Shown piece by piece: positions 52,542 through 61,530 of a stretch of 64,000 bases of DNA. This DNA comes from Naumannella halotolerans. Its GTDB lineage: Bacteria; Actinomycetota; Actinomycetes; Propionibacteriales; Propionibacteriaceae. The first letter of the stretch is position 1; every line of letters starts with the position of its first letter. The DNA lies in NCBI RefSeq assembly GCF_004364645.1, contig NZ_SOAW01000001.1, forward strand, positions 372,001-436,000, written 5' to 3'. A program made the translations under genes and the position numbers. The notes under the pieces were generated by a model, which had not been told where the DNA came from, made no database searches, and saw nothing but the letters and a program-made list of their open reading frames with translations.

Positions 52542-53681
52542 ATGACGACGCAGAACGGTCCGGCCGCGGACGTATCGAGCGGTCCGGAGAAGGTCCGACA
52601 CATCGCACTGGTGGGCGGAGGGACCGCGGGGCACACCTCGCCGCTGATCGCGACGGCGCAGCAACTGGTCAACTCCGGTGTCCGGGTGACCGCACTCGGC
52701 ACCTCCCGGGGACTGGAGAGCCGGGTCGTTCCCGACGCCGGGATCCCGCTCGAACTGATCGAGGCCGGTCCGCTGCCGCGGCGCCCCAATCTGGACCTGT
52801 TCGCACTCCCGGTCCGGCTGCTGAGGTGGGTGCGCTCGGCCAAGCAGACCCTGCAGCGGCTGCAGGTCGACGCCGTCGTCGGGTACGGCGGGTACGTCTC
52901 CACCCCGGTCTACCTGGCCGCGAAGCAGTTGAAGCTGCCGATCCTGGTGCACGAGCAGAATGCCGTCCCGGGGGTCGCGAACAAGGTCGGCGCCCGGTTC
53001 GCCGAGCGTGTCTTCGCCACCTTCCCCGGCACCGAACTGGGCGATTCGGCACAGATCATCGGACTGCCGCTGCGCGCGGCGATCGCCGACCTGGACCGGG
53101 AGGCCGCCCGGCCGGCGGCCCGGGAGGCCTTCGGGCTCGGTGAGGACCAGCCGGTACTGCTGGTCAGCGGTGGATCCCAGGGTGCGGCCAGCATCAACGC
53201 CGCGGTGCTGCAGGCCCGGGATGCGCTGCTGGCCGCCGGGGTGCAGGTGCTGCACGTCCTCGGTCCGGACAAACTGACCGAGGAGCACCGCAGCATCACC
53301 GACCCCGAGACCGGCGCCGGCTATCACCCGATCGGGTTCGTCGACATGATGCAGGATGCCTATGCCGCCGCCGACCTGATGATCGGTCGTTCCGGGGCGG
53401 GCACGGTGGTGGAGACCGCAGTGGTCGGGTTGCCGACCGTGCTGGTGCCGCTGCCGCACGGCAACGGTGAGCAGGTACGCAATGCCGAGTCGCTGGTCCG
53501 TGCCGGCGGTGCCCGGTTGGTCGAGGACTCCGCATTCACCGCCACCTGGATCGAGGCCGAGGTGATCGACATGGTGAAGAACCCGGAGCTGCTGCAGCAG
53601 ATGTCAACTGCGGCGAAGGCGAGCTTCCCCTCCGATGCAGCCGAGGTGCTGGCCCGAGCAGCAGTGGCAGTGGCCCGGTAA
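52542..53681 (+). CDS. murG: UDP-GlcNAc:lipid I GlcNAc-transferase (lipid II synthase)
   Basis: The 379-residue GT28 enzyme adds GlcNAc to lipid I on the inner membrane face. The N-terminal loop is ALVGGGTAGHTSPLIATA near residue 23, GYGGYVSTPVYLAAKQL and VHEQNAVPGVANK follow, and the UDP-GlcNAc site includes VSGGSQGAASINAAV and GRSGAGTVVETAVVGLPTVLVPLPHG. GGAGAGGAG precedes the ATG at 52542. Its TAA shares one base with the murC ATG. Confidence 0.96.
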   Translation: MTTQNGPAADVSSGPEKVRHIALVGGGTAGHTSPLIATAQQLVNSGVRVTALGTSRGLESRVVPDAGIPLELIEAGPLPRRPNLDLFALPVRLLRWVRSAKQTLQRLQVDAVVGYGGYVSTPVYLAAKQLKLPILVHEQNAVPGVANKVGARFAERVFATFPGTELGDSAQIIGLPLRAAIADLDREAARPAAREAFGLGEDQPVLLVSGGSQGAASINAAVLQARDALLAAGVQVLHVLGPDKLTEEHRSITDPETGAGYHPIGFVDMMQDAYAAADLMIGRSGAGTVVETAVVGLPTVLVPLPHGNGEQVRNAESLVRAGGARLVEDSAFTATWIEAEVIDMVKNPELLQQMSTAAKASFPSDAAEVLARAAVAVAR

Positions 53682-54991
53682 TGGCGCTGGTCGCACCGGT
53701 CGACCTGGCCGGTCTCGTACCGGCAGATCTCGCGCCCCTGCACTTCATCGCCGTCGGTGGTTCCGGGATGTCCGGGATCGCCCAGATCTATGCCGACCTG
53801 GGCCTGCAGGTCTCCGGCAGCGACAAGGCGGACTCGCCGACGCTGCAGGCGCTGCGGGGCATCCGTACCCATGTCGGACACAGCGCCGGACAACTCGCCG
53901 ATGCGCGGACCGTGGTCGTCTCCTCGGCGATCGCCGAGGACAACCCGGAACTGGTCGAGGCACGCGCCCGCGGGCTGCGGGTGCTGCATCGGTCGGCCGC
54001 CCTGGCCGTGCTGATGGGCCGGCGGGTCTCGATCGCGGTCGCCGGTACCCATGGCAAGACCACCACCTCGGCGATGATCGTCGCCGGTCTGCGGGCGGCC
54101 GGGGTGCACACCGGGTTCGTCGTCGGTGCGCCGATCGCCGGGATCGGCAGCAGTGCCGAGGCCGGGACGCCGGGGACACCGTTCGTCGCCGAGGCCGATG
54201 AGAGTGACGGTTCCTTCCTGCAACTGCCGCGGGAGATCGTGGTGGTGACCAATGTGGAGGCCGACCACCTGGACAACTGGGGGACTCCGCAGGCCTATGC
54301 CGCGGGATTCGACCGGTTGCTGGCCACAGCCGGTACGGCGGTGGTGAACCTGGCCGATCCGGGCGCGGCCGCACTCGTCGAGCGGGCCGCGGCCGCCGGT
54401 GTCGCAGTGGTCGGCTACGGCACGGCGGATGCCGAGGTGCCATTGACCGGCATCGCCTTGTCGGTGCCCGGGGCGCACAACCGATCCAATGCCACCGCCG
54501 CGGTCGCCGTGCTGCAGTTGCTCGGCATCGACGACCTGTCCGGGGTGTCGGCCTTCAGCGGCACCCACCGGCGTTTCGAGCCGGTCGGCGAGGTCAACGG
54601 GGTCCGGGTCTTCGACGACTACGCCCACCATCCGACCGAGGTCGCCGCCACCTTGGCCGCTGCCCGGGAGGCCGGGGGAGGACGGGTGATCGCGATCTTC
54701 CAGCCGCACCTGTTCAGCCGTACCCGGGATCAGGCCGAGGGATTCGCCGAGAGCCTGGCCGCCGCCGATGAGGTCTACCTGCTGGACATCTACCCGGCGC
54801 GGGAACAGCCGATCCCCGGTGTCACCTCCGCGCTGATCGCCGACCGGTTGCCCGGTGCCGAGGTGGTCTCGGCCGAGCAGCTGCCCGGTCTGATCGCTGC
54901 CGCCGCCAGGCCCGGCGACATCGTGCTCACCCTGGGGGCCGGTGACATCACCCGACTCGGCCCGAAGATCGTCGCGGAGTTGCCCCGGTGA
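53681..54991 (+). CDS. murC: UDP-MurNAc:L-alanine ligase
   Basis: The 436-residue ligase makes UDP-MurNAc-L-alanine, the first Mur ligase step. HFIAVGGSGMSGIAQI near residue 24 binds UDP, VAGTHGKTTTSAMI near 122 is the P-loop, ADESDGSFL, NVEADHLDNW and FDDYAHHPTEVAATL are conserved, and FQPHLFSRTRD lies in the C-terminal domain. The ATG overlaps the murG stop and its stop overlaps the ftsQ start. No murB gene lies in the cluster, as in many actinobacteria. Confidence 0.95.
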   Translation: MALVAPVDLAGLVPADLAPLHFIAVGGSGMSGIAQIYADLGLQVSGSDKADSPTLQALRGIRTHVGHSAGQLADARTVVVSSAIAEDNPELVEARARGLRVLHRSAALAVLMGRRVSIAVAGTHGKTTTSAMIVAGLRAAGVHTGFVVGAPIAGIGSSAEAGTPGTPFVAEADESDGSFLQLPREIVVVTNVEADHLDNWGTPQAYAAGFDRLLATAGTAVVNLADPGAAALVERAAAAGVAVVGYGTADAEVPLTGIALSVPGAHNRSNATAAVAVLQLLGIDDLSGVSAFSGTHRRFEPVGEVNGVRVFDDYAHHPTEVAATLAAAREAGGGRVIAIFQPHLFSRTRDQAEGFAESLAAADEVYLLDIYPAREQPIPGVTSALIADRLPGAEVVSAEQLPGLIAAAARPGDIVLTLGAGDITRLGPKIVAELPR

Positions 54992-55707
54992 GCTCTGCCA
55001 CCGAGATCTCCGGGGCGCTGCAGCAGCGCCGCCGGCGACGGTTCCGGAACCGGCTGCGCAATGCCGGGATCGTCGCCGCCGTGCTGGTGCTGCTCGCCGG
55101 CCTGGTCTACCTGGTCGGTTTCTCACCGGTGTTCGCGGTCCGGGAGACGGTCGTGGAGGGCAATCGCCTGCTGTCGGTCGACGAGGTCACCGAGGCGGCA
55201 CAGGTACCGACAGGTGAACCGTTGATCCGGGTCTCGGAGACCGACATCGCCGATCGGGTGGTCGCCGGCCTGCCCGAGGTGGCCCAGGTGACGGTCAGCC
55301 GGGATCTGCCCGGCACCGTCCGGATCGCGCTCGTCGAACGAGAACCGGTGATGGTGGTCGGTGCGGAGGCGTCGCGGGTCTTCGTCGCCGCCGACGGTGC
55401 CACCTTCGCCTATCGCGAGGTGGAGGGCCTCGACCTGCCGGTCGCCGACGTACCCGAGGGTGACGCGCGGTTGTTGTCCGAGGTCGCCTCGGTCGCCGGT
55501 GCGCTGACCCCGGAGCTGCAGGAGCGGGCCGAGCAGATCACCGCCACCGATCGCGACGACATCACCCTCGAACTCGACGGCGGCCCCGACATCTTCTTCG
55601 GCTCCGCCGACGAACCTGCGTTGAAGGCCGAGGTGGCCACCGCCTTGTTGGGCCAGGACGCCCAGGTGATCGATGTCAGCTCCCCGGGGAACCCGGTCAC
55701 CCGCTGA
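54988..55707 (+). CDS. ftsQ: cell division protein FtsQ
   Basis: The 239-residue bitopic protein has a basic cytoplasmic N terminus (QQRRRRRFRNRLRN), one membrane segment near 31-49, a POTRA domain (FAVRETVVEGNRLLSVDEV...PLIRVSETDIADRVVAGLPEV) and the FtsQ beta domain (VTVSRDLPGTVRIALVEREPV). It links the Z ring to FtsL/FtsB and septal synthases. GTG overlaps the murC stop. A 51-bp inverted repeat follows 42 bases after the stop and may end the operon. Confidence 0.92.
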   Translation: MSSATEISGALQQRRRRRFRNRLRNAGIVAAVLVLLAGLVYLVGFSPVFAVRETVVEGNRLLSVDEVTEAAQVPTGEPLIRVSETDIADRVVAGLPEVAQVTVSRDLPGTVRIALVEREPVMVVGAEASRVFVAADGATFAYREVEGLDLPVADVPEGDARLLSEVASVAGALTPELQERAEQITATDRDDITLELDGGPDIFFGSADEPALKAEVATALLGQDAQVIDVSSPGNPVTR

Positions 55708-55743
55708 GACCTGGACCTGCTTTCGCCCAGGGTCACGTGTCCA

Positions 55744-55806
55744 CGTCCGTTCCGCAGATCCTGCAGCTCAGGGAGTCGTTTGCGTGCGATACCTGCGGAA
55801 CGGACG
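55744..55806. repeat. 51-bp intergenic inverted repeat, copy D, with extended 14-bp stem
   Basis: The 51-bp core is at 55750-55800; outside it CGTCC and GGACG extend the arms to a perfect 14-bp stem, CGTCCGTTCCGCAG with CTGCGGAACGGACG. It lies 36 bases after ftsQ in a 416-bp gap (55708-56123) that otherwise holds only a protein-gene remnant. Confidence 0.8.
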
Positions 55807-55821
55807 AGGCGCGGGCCGTTC

Positions 55822-56080
55822 TCAGACCCCCAGCGGCTCCCGCGCGATGCCCAGGATCTCCGCACTCGGAGTCAGCAGTGACTCCGCAGCACTGCGACCG
55901 GTGGTGTCGAGGTAGGACCGGACCAGGCGTGCGCCGACGGCGTACCCGGCACCGGTGGGCAGACCGACCGGCTCGGCGCCGAACAGGCGGGCCGAGGCGT
56001 CCCCGTGCACACCACCGGCCCACCCAGCAGGTCCGATCCGGACCTGGTCGGCGCCACGACGGCAACCGAATTGGCAACAC
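55822..56080 (-). pseudogene. remnant of a DUF2268-like predicted Zn-protease (C-terminal part)
   Basis: The minus strand reads GAGYAVGARLVRSYLDTTGRS followed by AAESLLTPSAEILG, close to the C terminus of DUF2268-type predicted peptidases (usual pattern YxxGYxxVxxYL then G.sAa.L...p..EIL). Upstream codons stay open for about 25 more residues and then become Cys/Arg-rich without family features, and no complete gene fits. It is probably a decayed gene, though a tiny expressed fragment cannot be excluded. Confidence 0.45.
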
Positions 56081-56123
56081 CCGACCCGACGGAGCAGACT
56101 CGGCGGGTGCGGAAGAGGCAGCG

Positions 56124-57083
56124 GTGACCGAAGGGCGACGTTCTGTCTGGCGGCTCGGCCTCGCCCTCGTCGGGGCAGCCCTGGTCGGCGGGTCGATGGC
56201 CATGCAGACCCGGGCCAACGGTGAACTCGGTCAGCGTCTCGACGACGCCTCTGCCGCGGCCCTGTGGTCCTTCGGCAGCGGCTTCGTGATCATGGTGGTC
56301 CTCTGCGCCCTCCTGCCCAGCGGTCGGCGCGGACTGGCCCGGATGATCGCCGCGGTGCGGTCGGGGGAGTTGCCCCGATGGACCCTGTTCGGCGGGGTGA
56401 TCGGCGGCTGTTTCGTGTTCGCCCAGTCGTCGATCTCACCGCTGCTGGGGGTCGCGCTGTTCACCGTCGGGGTGGTCACCGGGCAGAGCATCGGCGGTAT
56501 CCTCACCGACCGCTTCGGCGTCGGACCGGGCGGGCCCCGCCCGGTCACCTGGCCCCGGTTGCTCGGGGCGGTGGTGATGGTGATCGCCGTGGCCTGGGGT
56601 GCATCGTCGGGGATCAGCGCCAGCGCGCCGATCCTGTGGTTGTTGGTGCCACTGATGATCGGCATCGGCATGGGATGGCAACAGGCCGGCAACGGCAAGG
56701 TACGGGTGGCCTCCGGTACGGCGCTGATGCCCACGCTGACCAACTTCACCAGCGGCTCGGCCTTCCTGCTGATCGGCTTCCTCGTCCATCTGGCCGTCGC
56801 CGGACCGCCGAAGCTCGTCGCGGTGCCCTGGTGGTCGCTGCTGGGCGGCGTGATCGGTGTGGTCTACATCGGCGCCTCGGCGATCCTGGTCGAACAGCTC
56901 GGCGTCCTGCTGTTGTCACTCGGACTGGTTGCCGGGCAGGTGATCACCTCCCTGGTCGTCGACCAGTTGCTGCCGGCGGCAGAGCACACGCTGACCGTGG
57001 CCATGGTCGGCAGTGCCGCGTTGACGGTGGTCGCCGTCGCCATCTCGGCAATTCCCGACAAACAAGTCTCAGGTAGAGGTTGA
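56124..57083 (+). CDS. DMT-superfamily transporter, YdcZ/DUF606 type
   Basis: The 319-residue protein has ten predicted membrane segments in two similar halves, each opening with a small-residue helix (LALVGAALVGGSMAMQTRANGELG near 12 and LVPLMIGIGMGWQQAGNGKVR near 180). The QTRANGELG and QQAGNGKVR pair is a DUF606 hallmark. GGAAGAGG lies just before the GTG at 56124. The substrate is unknown. It interrupts the usual ftsQ-ftsZ adjacency, and a gene remnant and a 51-bp repeat lie upstream, so this spot has accepted insertions. Confidence 0.8.
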   Translation: MTEGRRSVWRLGLALVGAALVGGSMAMQTRANGELGQRLDDASAAALWSFGSGFVIMVVLCALLPSGRRGLARMIAAVRSGELPRWTLFGGVIGGCFVFAQSSISPLLGVALFTVGVVTGQSIGGILTDRFGVGPGGPRPVTWPRLLGAVVMVIAVAWGASSGISASAPILWLLVPLMIGIGMGWQQAGNGKVRVASGTALMPTLTNFTSGSAFLLIGFLVHLAVAGPPKLVAVPWWSLLGGVIGVVYIGASAILVEQLGVLLLSLGLVAGQVITSLVVDQLLPAAEHTLTVAMVGSAALTVVAVAISAIPDKQVSGRG

Positions 57084-57112
57084 GGCATATCTCCGACTCC
57101 AGGCCTGCGGTG

Positions 57113-57142
57113 TTGGACACCGCCGTGGGCGCTCTCTAGCCT
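57113..57142 (+). promoter_or_regulatory. ftsZ promoter
   Basis: TTGGAC (57113-57118), an 18-bp spacer and TAGCCT (57137-57142) form a strong candidate. The predicted start falls in an inverted repeat GTGAGC/GCTCAC (57143-57163), giving a leader of about 33 bases with AAGGA before the GTG. Confidence 0.55.
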
Positions 57143-57181
57143 GTGAGCAAGTCTGGCGCTCACCCTTCTTAAGGAATTCTC

Positions 57182-58444
57182 GTGGCTAATCCCTCCCACA
57201 ACTACCTGGCCGTGATCAAGGTCGTCGGTGTCGGGGGCGGTGGCGTGAACGCCGTCAATCGAATGATCGAGTCCGGTCTCCGCGGCGTCGAGTTCATTGC
57301 GGTGAACACCGACGCCCAAGCACTGCTCATGAGTGATGCCGACGTCAAGCTCGACGTCGGTCGCGATCTCACCCGCGGACTCGGCGCCGGCGCCGACCCG
57401 GACAAGGGCCGGCAGGCCGCCGAGGATCATGCCGACGAGATCGAAGAGGTGCTCAAGGGCGCCGACATGGTCTTCGTCACCGCCGGTGAAGGCGGTGGCA
57501 CCGGTACCGGTGGCGCCCCCGTCGTCGCCCGGGTCGCCCGCGCGCTCGGCGCGCTGACCATCGGTGTGGTCACCCGCCCGTTCGGCTTCGAGGGTCGCCG
57601 GCGGCAGAACCAGGCCGATGAGGGCATCGAGCGCCTGCGCGAAGAGGTCGACACCCTGATCGTGATCCCCAACGACAAGCTGTTGGAGATGACCGACCAT
57701 CACGTCGCCATCCTCGACGCCTTCAAACAGGCCGACCAGGTGCTGATGCAAGGCGTCTCCGGGATCACCGAACTGATCACCACCCCGGGTCTGATCAACC
57801 TCGACTTCGCCGATGTGAAGTCGGTGATGTCGAATGCCGGTTCGGCGCTGATGGGTATCGGCTCGGCCCGTGGCGAGGATCGAGCCCAGGTGGCGGCCGA
57901 GATGGCCGTCTCCTCGCCCCTGCTGGAGGCGAGCATCGACGGCGCCCATGGTGTGCTGCTCTCGATCGCCGGCGGATCGGATGTGGGTCTGCACGAGGTC
58001 TCCGCCGCGGCGCACCTGATCCAGGCCTCGGCCCATGACGAGGCCAACATCATCTTCGGCACCGTGATCGACGACGCCTTGGGCGATGAGGTACGGGTGA
58101 CCGTGATCGCCGCCGGTTTCGAGAACGGTGGCGTCGCGAAGCGTCAGGATCCGGCCCGGAACCGTCGCCCGGCACCCGAACTCAGCCGCCCGGCCGAGAC
58201 CAAGCGTCCCGATTCCGGTGAGCAGTCCCGGCCGTCGGAGTCCACTCGACCGTCGTCGGGGGCATCGGAGCGTCCGAGCGGGCCGACCACCTCCGGGACC
58301 AGTGGTTCGACCGGCACCGGTTCCACGGCCACCGGTGGTTCCTCCTCGCGCCCGACCCAGCCCGGAAGCACCCCTCCCGGGCCGTTCAGCGGCAAGTTCA
58401 ACGACCCCGACGACGACCTCGACGTCCCCGACTTCCTGAAGTGA
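57182..58444 (+). CDS. ftsZ: tubulin-like cell division GTPase FtsZ
   Basis: The 420-residue protein polymerises into the Z ring. [16 protein letters not shown] near residue 15, [16 protein letters not shown] near 104 (tubulin signature) and [11 protein letters not shown] (T7 loop) near 205 are intact. A Pro/Ser/Thr-rich linker of about 95 residues leads to the C-terminal peptide [11 protein letters not shown], which binds SepF and other partners. The GTG start follows AAGGA. It has its own promoter, separate from the mur operon. Confidence 0.98.
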   Translation: MANPSHNYLAVIKVVGVGGGGVNAVNRMIESGLRGVEFIAVNTDAQALLMSDADVKLDVGRDLTRGLGAGADPDKGRQAAEDHADEIEEVLKGADMVFVTAGEGGGTGTGGAPVVARVARALGALTIGVVTRPFGFEGRRRQNQADEGIERLREEVDTLIVIPNDKLLEMTDHHVAILDAFKQADQVLMQGVSGITELITTPGLINLDFADVKSVMSNAGSALMGIGSARGEDRAQVAAEMAVSSPLLEASIDGAHGVLLSIAGGSDVGLHEVSAAAHLIQASAHDEANIIFGTVIDDALGDEVRVTVIAAGFENGGVAKRQDPARNRRPAPELSRPAETKRPDSGEQSRPSESTRPSSGASERPSGPTTSGTSGSTGTGSTATGGSSSRPTQPGSTPPGPFSGKFNDPDDDLDVPDFLK

Positions 58445-58487
58445 GCCGGTACGCCGGTCGTACCCATGGTGCGGTCGGTGGCTGATC

Positions 58488-59276
58488 ATGTTCTGTCGAT
58501 ACGCCGAGCCTGCTGCCCCCGGTCTGCCGGGATACGCCTTCAGTGACGCCGAGTGGACCTTCGGCCGTTCCGAGCTGATCGGCACCGACCCGATCCGTGA
58601 CGCCGTCGAGCTGGTGCTCGACGGCGCGGGCATCGAGCGATGTCACGCCCTGCGGCAGATCCACAGCGCCGAGGTGGTGACCGTCGACCGTGCCGAACTG
58701 TCGCGCTACGGCCGCTACGGCTACCTGGGGTCCTCGGCACCGGAATCGTCGATCCCGTTGCGGGCGGCCGACGCCCTGGTCACCGACCTGCCCGGGGTGG
58801 CGCTGCTGATCCGTACCGCCGACTGCCTTCCGGTGGTCTTCACCGATGCCGAGGCCGGGGTGGTCGGAGTCGCCCACGCCGGCCGGGTCGGTCTGGCGGC
58901 AGGGGTGTTGGTGGCCACGGTGGCGGCCATGCGGGATCTCGGTGCCGCACGGATCCGGGCGGTGATCGGCCCGGCGATCTGTGGTGACTGCTACGAGGTG
59001 CCCGCGCAGATGCGCGAGGAGGTGTCGACCCAGGTGCCCGGATCGGCCGCCACCACCAGCTGGGGTACGCCCAGCCTCGACCTGCCCAAAGGTGCGGCGC
59101 AGCAGCTCGACCGGCTCGGCGTGCAGGTGGAGGACCTCGAGCTCTGCACCCGAACCGACCCGGGGTTGCACTCCTATCGCCGTGACGGTGCGGCGTCGGG
59201 ACGGCTCGGCTCCTTTGTCTGGATCGCCCCGCGTGTCGGCAGCGGGATTCCCGGATCGGACTCGGCACGGCGGTAA
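58488..59276 (+). CDS. pgeF: peptidoglycan editing factor / polyphenol-oxidase (laccase-domain) family
   Basis: The 262-residue YfiH/YlmD-type protein contains RQIHSAEVVTVD near 58, RTADCLPVVFTD near 110 and VAHAGRVGLAAGVL, then GPAICGDCYEV; together these give the His/Cys metal-binding site. E. coli PgeF hydrolyses misincorporated residues in UDP-MurNAc-dipeptide and others have purine-nucleosidase activity, so the exact activity here is open. It lies between ftsZ and sepF; the yggS gene that usually follows it is absent. Confidence 0.9.
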   Translation: MFCRYAEPAAPGLPGYAFSDAEWTFGRSELIGTDPIRDAVELVLDGAGIERCHALRQIHSAEVVTVDRAELSRYGRYGYLGSSAPESSIPLRAADALVTDLPGVALLIRTADCLPVVFTDAEAGVVGVAHAGRVGLAAGVLVATVAAMRDLGAARIRAVIGPAICGDCYEVPAQMREEVSTQVPGSAATTSWGTPSLDLPKGAAQQLDRLGVQVEDLELCTRTDPGLHSYRRDGAASGRLGSFVWIAPRVGSGIPGSDSARR

Positions 59277-59361
59277 AGTCACCGGCGTCAGCTCCACCGG
59301 GCTGACGAGTTGGTGCCCGTGCAGCGGTGCCACCGTGACCGTGGCTGTGAAGGGAAGATCG

Positions 59362-59871
59362 ATGGCCGACCGCATCAAGCGCGCCGCCGCGTGGCTGGGT
59401 CTCGTGGCGGATGACCGATACGCCGACGAGTACTACGACGAGGAGCTCACCGAGGGCGTGCAGCTCGAGGAGAACGACCGACGCAGCCAGCATCGCGACG
59501 CCGACCGCGATTCGCGCCTACATGCCGACGAGGAGGGGACCGTGGCCACCCTCGAGCCGCAGCGGGAGCCGGAGACACGCAACGAGACCGCCGACCTGTC
59601 CCGGATCATCACCGTGCACCCCCGTACCTACAACGAGGCCCGTACCATCGGTGAACATTTCCGTGACGGGCTCCCGGTGATCATGAATCTCTCCGAGATG
59701 GAGGACGCCGACGCCAAGCGGCTGGTCGATTTCGCGGCCGGCCTGATCTTCGGTCTGCGCGGCGACATCGAACGGGTCACCAGCAAGGTCTTCCTGCTCT
59801 CGCCGCGGAACATCAATGTCACCGCCGAGGACAAGGAACGGATCGCCGGCGGGTTCTTCAACCAGTCGTGA
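59362..59871 (+). CDS. sepF: SepF, FtsZ membrane anchor
   Basis: The 169-residue protein starts with the amphipathic membrane-binding helix MADRIKRAAAWLGL, has an acidic linker of about 70 residues, and a C-terminal dimer domain (SRIITVHPRTYNEARTIGEHFRDG...VIMNLSEMEDADAKRLVDFAAGLIFGLRG). In actinobacteria, which lack FtsA, SepF anchors FtsZ to the membrane. ATG at 59362 follows GAAGGGAAG. Upstream in-frame codons overlap pgeF and are not part of the family. Confidence 0.95.
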   Translation: MADRIKRAAAWLGLVADDRYADEYYDEELTEGVQLEENDRRSQHRDADRDSRLHADEEGTVATLEPQREPETRNETADLSRIITVHPRTYNEARTIGEHFRDGLPVIMNLSEMEDADAKRLVDFAAGLIFGLRGDIERVTSKVFLLSPRNINVTAEDKERIAGGFFNQS

Positions 59872-59956
59872 ATCACCGTTCTTCCCCAGGACCTGCGACC
59901 ACGATGTCTGCGACCACCGGGTCACTTCACTTGTCCGGATCGGGCAGGATGGTTCC

Positions 59957-60268
59957 ATGACCGGATCGAGTGGGCTGTACATGCTCGGCAGCGTGATCAA
60001 CATCGTGCTCGTCGTGTATCTCGGGATCCTGCTGGCCAGGGTGGTGCTGTCGTGGATGCCGCTGTTGGTCCAGGACTGGTCGCCGCGAGGGCCGGTACTC
60101 GTCCTTGCCGAGGCCGTCTACACCCTGACCGACCCGCCGCTGCGATTCTTCAGCAAGTTCCTGCCCCCGGTGAGAATCGGGCAGGTATCGTTGAGTTTGG
60201 CTTTCATCGGCCTGACCTTTGCGATTATGATTCTTCGTATCCTCAATGCCCAGTTACTCATGCGCTGA
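59957..60268 (+). CDS. YggT family membrane protein
   Basis: The 103-residue protein has two membrane helices (LGSVINIVLVVYLGILLARVVLSWM and VSLSLAFIGLTFAIMILRILN) around the conserved YTLTDPPLRFFSKFLPPVRIG. It regularly lies between sepF and divIVA (YlmG in Bacillus) and affects division or turgor; the mechanism is unclear. CAGGAT at 59945-59950 ends six bases before the ATG, so a leaderless transcript is possible. Confidence 0.88.
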   Translation: MTGSSGLYMLGSVINIVLVVYLGILLARVVLSWMPLLVQDWSPRGPVLVLAEAVYTLTDPPLRFFSKFLPPVRIGQVSLSLAFIGLTFAIMILRILNAQLLMR

Positions 60269-60284
60269 CTTCGGTGCTAACCTG
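60255..60284 (+). promoter_or_regulatory. divIVA promoter
   Basis: TTACTC (60255-60260), an 18-bp spacer and TAACCT (60279-60284) lie at the end of yggT and give a leader of about 40 bases before divIVA. GAGGTGA before the ATG is the RBS. Confidence 0.45.
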
Positions 60285-60332
60285 CCACAGCGCATGTACT
60301 TTGTGCGCGATCCGACATTCGTGAGGTGACAG

Positions 60333-61229
60333 ATGACCATAACCCTGGACCAGATCCGCGACACGAAGTTCCATGTGTCCAAGCGCAATGGTTACGAGGT
60401 GACCGAGGTCGACCGGTTCGTCGACCAGGTGGAGGAGTCGTTCGCGCAGCTCACGGAGGAGAACAACAGCCTCAAGAAGCAGGTCGAGGCGCTGAAGACC
60501 GCCCAGGCCAATGCCGAGCGTGCTGCGCAGGCGAAGCCGGCTGCCGATGAGCAGCCCACCCAGGAGCAGCCGCGGGTGCAGGAAGCACCGGCCGCCAAGC
60601 CCGAGCCGCAGCCCGTGGTGACCCAGCCGGCGCCGGCGACCAGCGGTACGGTCGGCGACGGTGTGGAGAAGATCGTCGTCACCACCACGCCGGAGGCAAG
60701 TGCCGCCGTGGTGCGGCTGGTACAGCTGCACACCGAGCAGGTGGAGACCATGGAGGCCGAGGCCAAGGCCGACGCCAAGGCCAAGATCGACCAGGCCAAT
60801 GCCCAGGCCAAGAAGATCACCGACGACGCCCAGGCCAAGGCCAAGCAGGTCGAGGCCAACGCCCGTACCAACGCCGACAAGCTGATTGCCGACGCCCAGC
60901 GCAATGCCGACGACCTCGGTCGGCAGGTCGACAACCGTCGGACCGAGCTCTTCAGCGCCCTGGAATCCGAGCGCGACGAGCTGCAGACCGCCGTCGACGA
61001 GCTGCGCGACTACGAGCAGCGTTACCGCAACAGCTTCACCGAGCAACTGCGGGAGGCTCTGGAGAGTGTGCAGGGGGCGAGCATCGCACCCGACAACGAG
61101 CCCGGTCTGGCCAAGCGCAGCAACACCAGCGGCGCCGCCAACGACTCCGGCGCCACCGGTGCCCGGACCGCCAACAACGAGGGCGGCACCCCGCGGCTCG
61201 ACGCCCTGCTGGGCGAGAACCGCAACTGA
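60333..61229 (+). CDS. divIVA: DivIVA/Wag31-like polar growth protein
   Basis: The 298-residue protein has the N-terminal DivIVA domain (TLDQIRDTKFHVSKRNGYEVTEVDRFVDQVE) with an initial coiled coil, a Pro/Gln/Ala-rich linker at about 70-105, a long coiled coil from about 125 to 245 with Ala/Lys/Asp heptads, and a disordered C-terminal tail. DivIVA marks negatively curved membranes, directs polar wall growth in rod-shaped actinobacteria, and is a target of PASTA kinases in mycobacteria. It ends the cluster and is followed by a terminator. Confidence 0.94.
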   Translation: MTITLDQIRDTKFHVSKRNGYEVTEVDRFVDQVEESFAQLTEENNSLKKQVEALKTAQANAERAAQAKPAADEQPTQEQPRVQEAPAAKPEPQPVVTQPAPATSGTVGDGVEKIVVTTTPEASAAVVRLVQLHTEQVETMEAEAKADAKAKIDQANAQAKKITDDAQAKAKQVEANARTNADKLIADAQRNADDLGRQVDNRRTELFSALESERDELQTAVDELRDYEQRYRNSFTEQLREALESVQGASIAPDNEPGLAKRSNTSGAANDSGATGARTANNEGGTPRLDALLGENRN

Positions 61230-61242
61230 CCGACCGCTCGCG

Positions 61243-61275
61243 ACGACCGGGGATCCCACTGGGGTCCCCGGTCGT
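61243..61275 (+). terminator. terminator after divIVA
   Basis: ACGACCGGGGA and TCCCCGGTCGT form an 11-bp stem with an 11-base loop, 13 bases after the divIVA stop. The T-run is short (TTCC). Confidence 0.7.
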
Positions 61276-61280
61276 TCCAT

Positions 61281-61334
61281 GTCCTGAGGCCTTGCCCCGA
61301 GACCTGTGTCCTGAGGGCTTGCCCCGAGACCTGT
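61281..61334. repeat. 27-bp direct repeat, two copies
   Basis: Two 27-bp units starting GTCCTGAGG and ending CCGAGACCTGT differ at one base. They are followed by a 14-bp CGGAGAACCG repeat. The gap 61230-61530 holds these, the divIVA terminator and the leader of the next gene, and nothing else that I can see. Confidence 0.75.
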
Positions 61335-61530
61335 GTCCCGGAGAACCGTGCCCGGAGAACCGGCTCCGGAGGCGGCCCCGGGCCCCGCATGCTGTGTGTT
61401 CGCCATGGACGGTTCCGGCGGCTGTCGCGGGCTTGTCGGTGTCGGGTACGCTTCGGCGGACCCGAACTGCCACGGCCAACGCTCGAGGCGGTCCCCGGCG
61501 CCGCAGAGATTGTCGAAGGAGCGTATTTCA

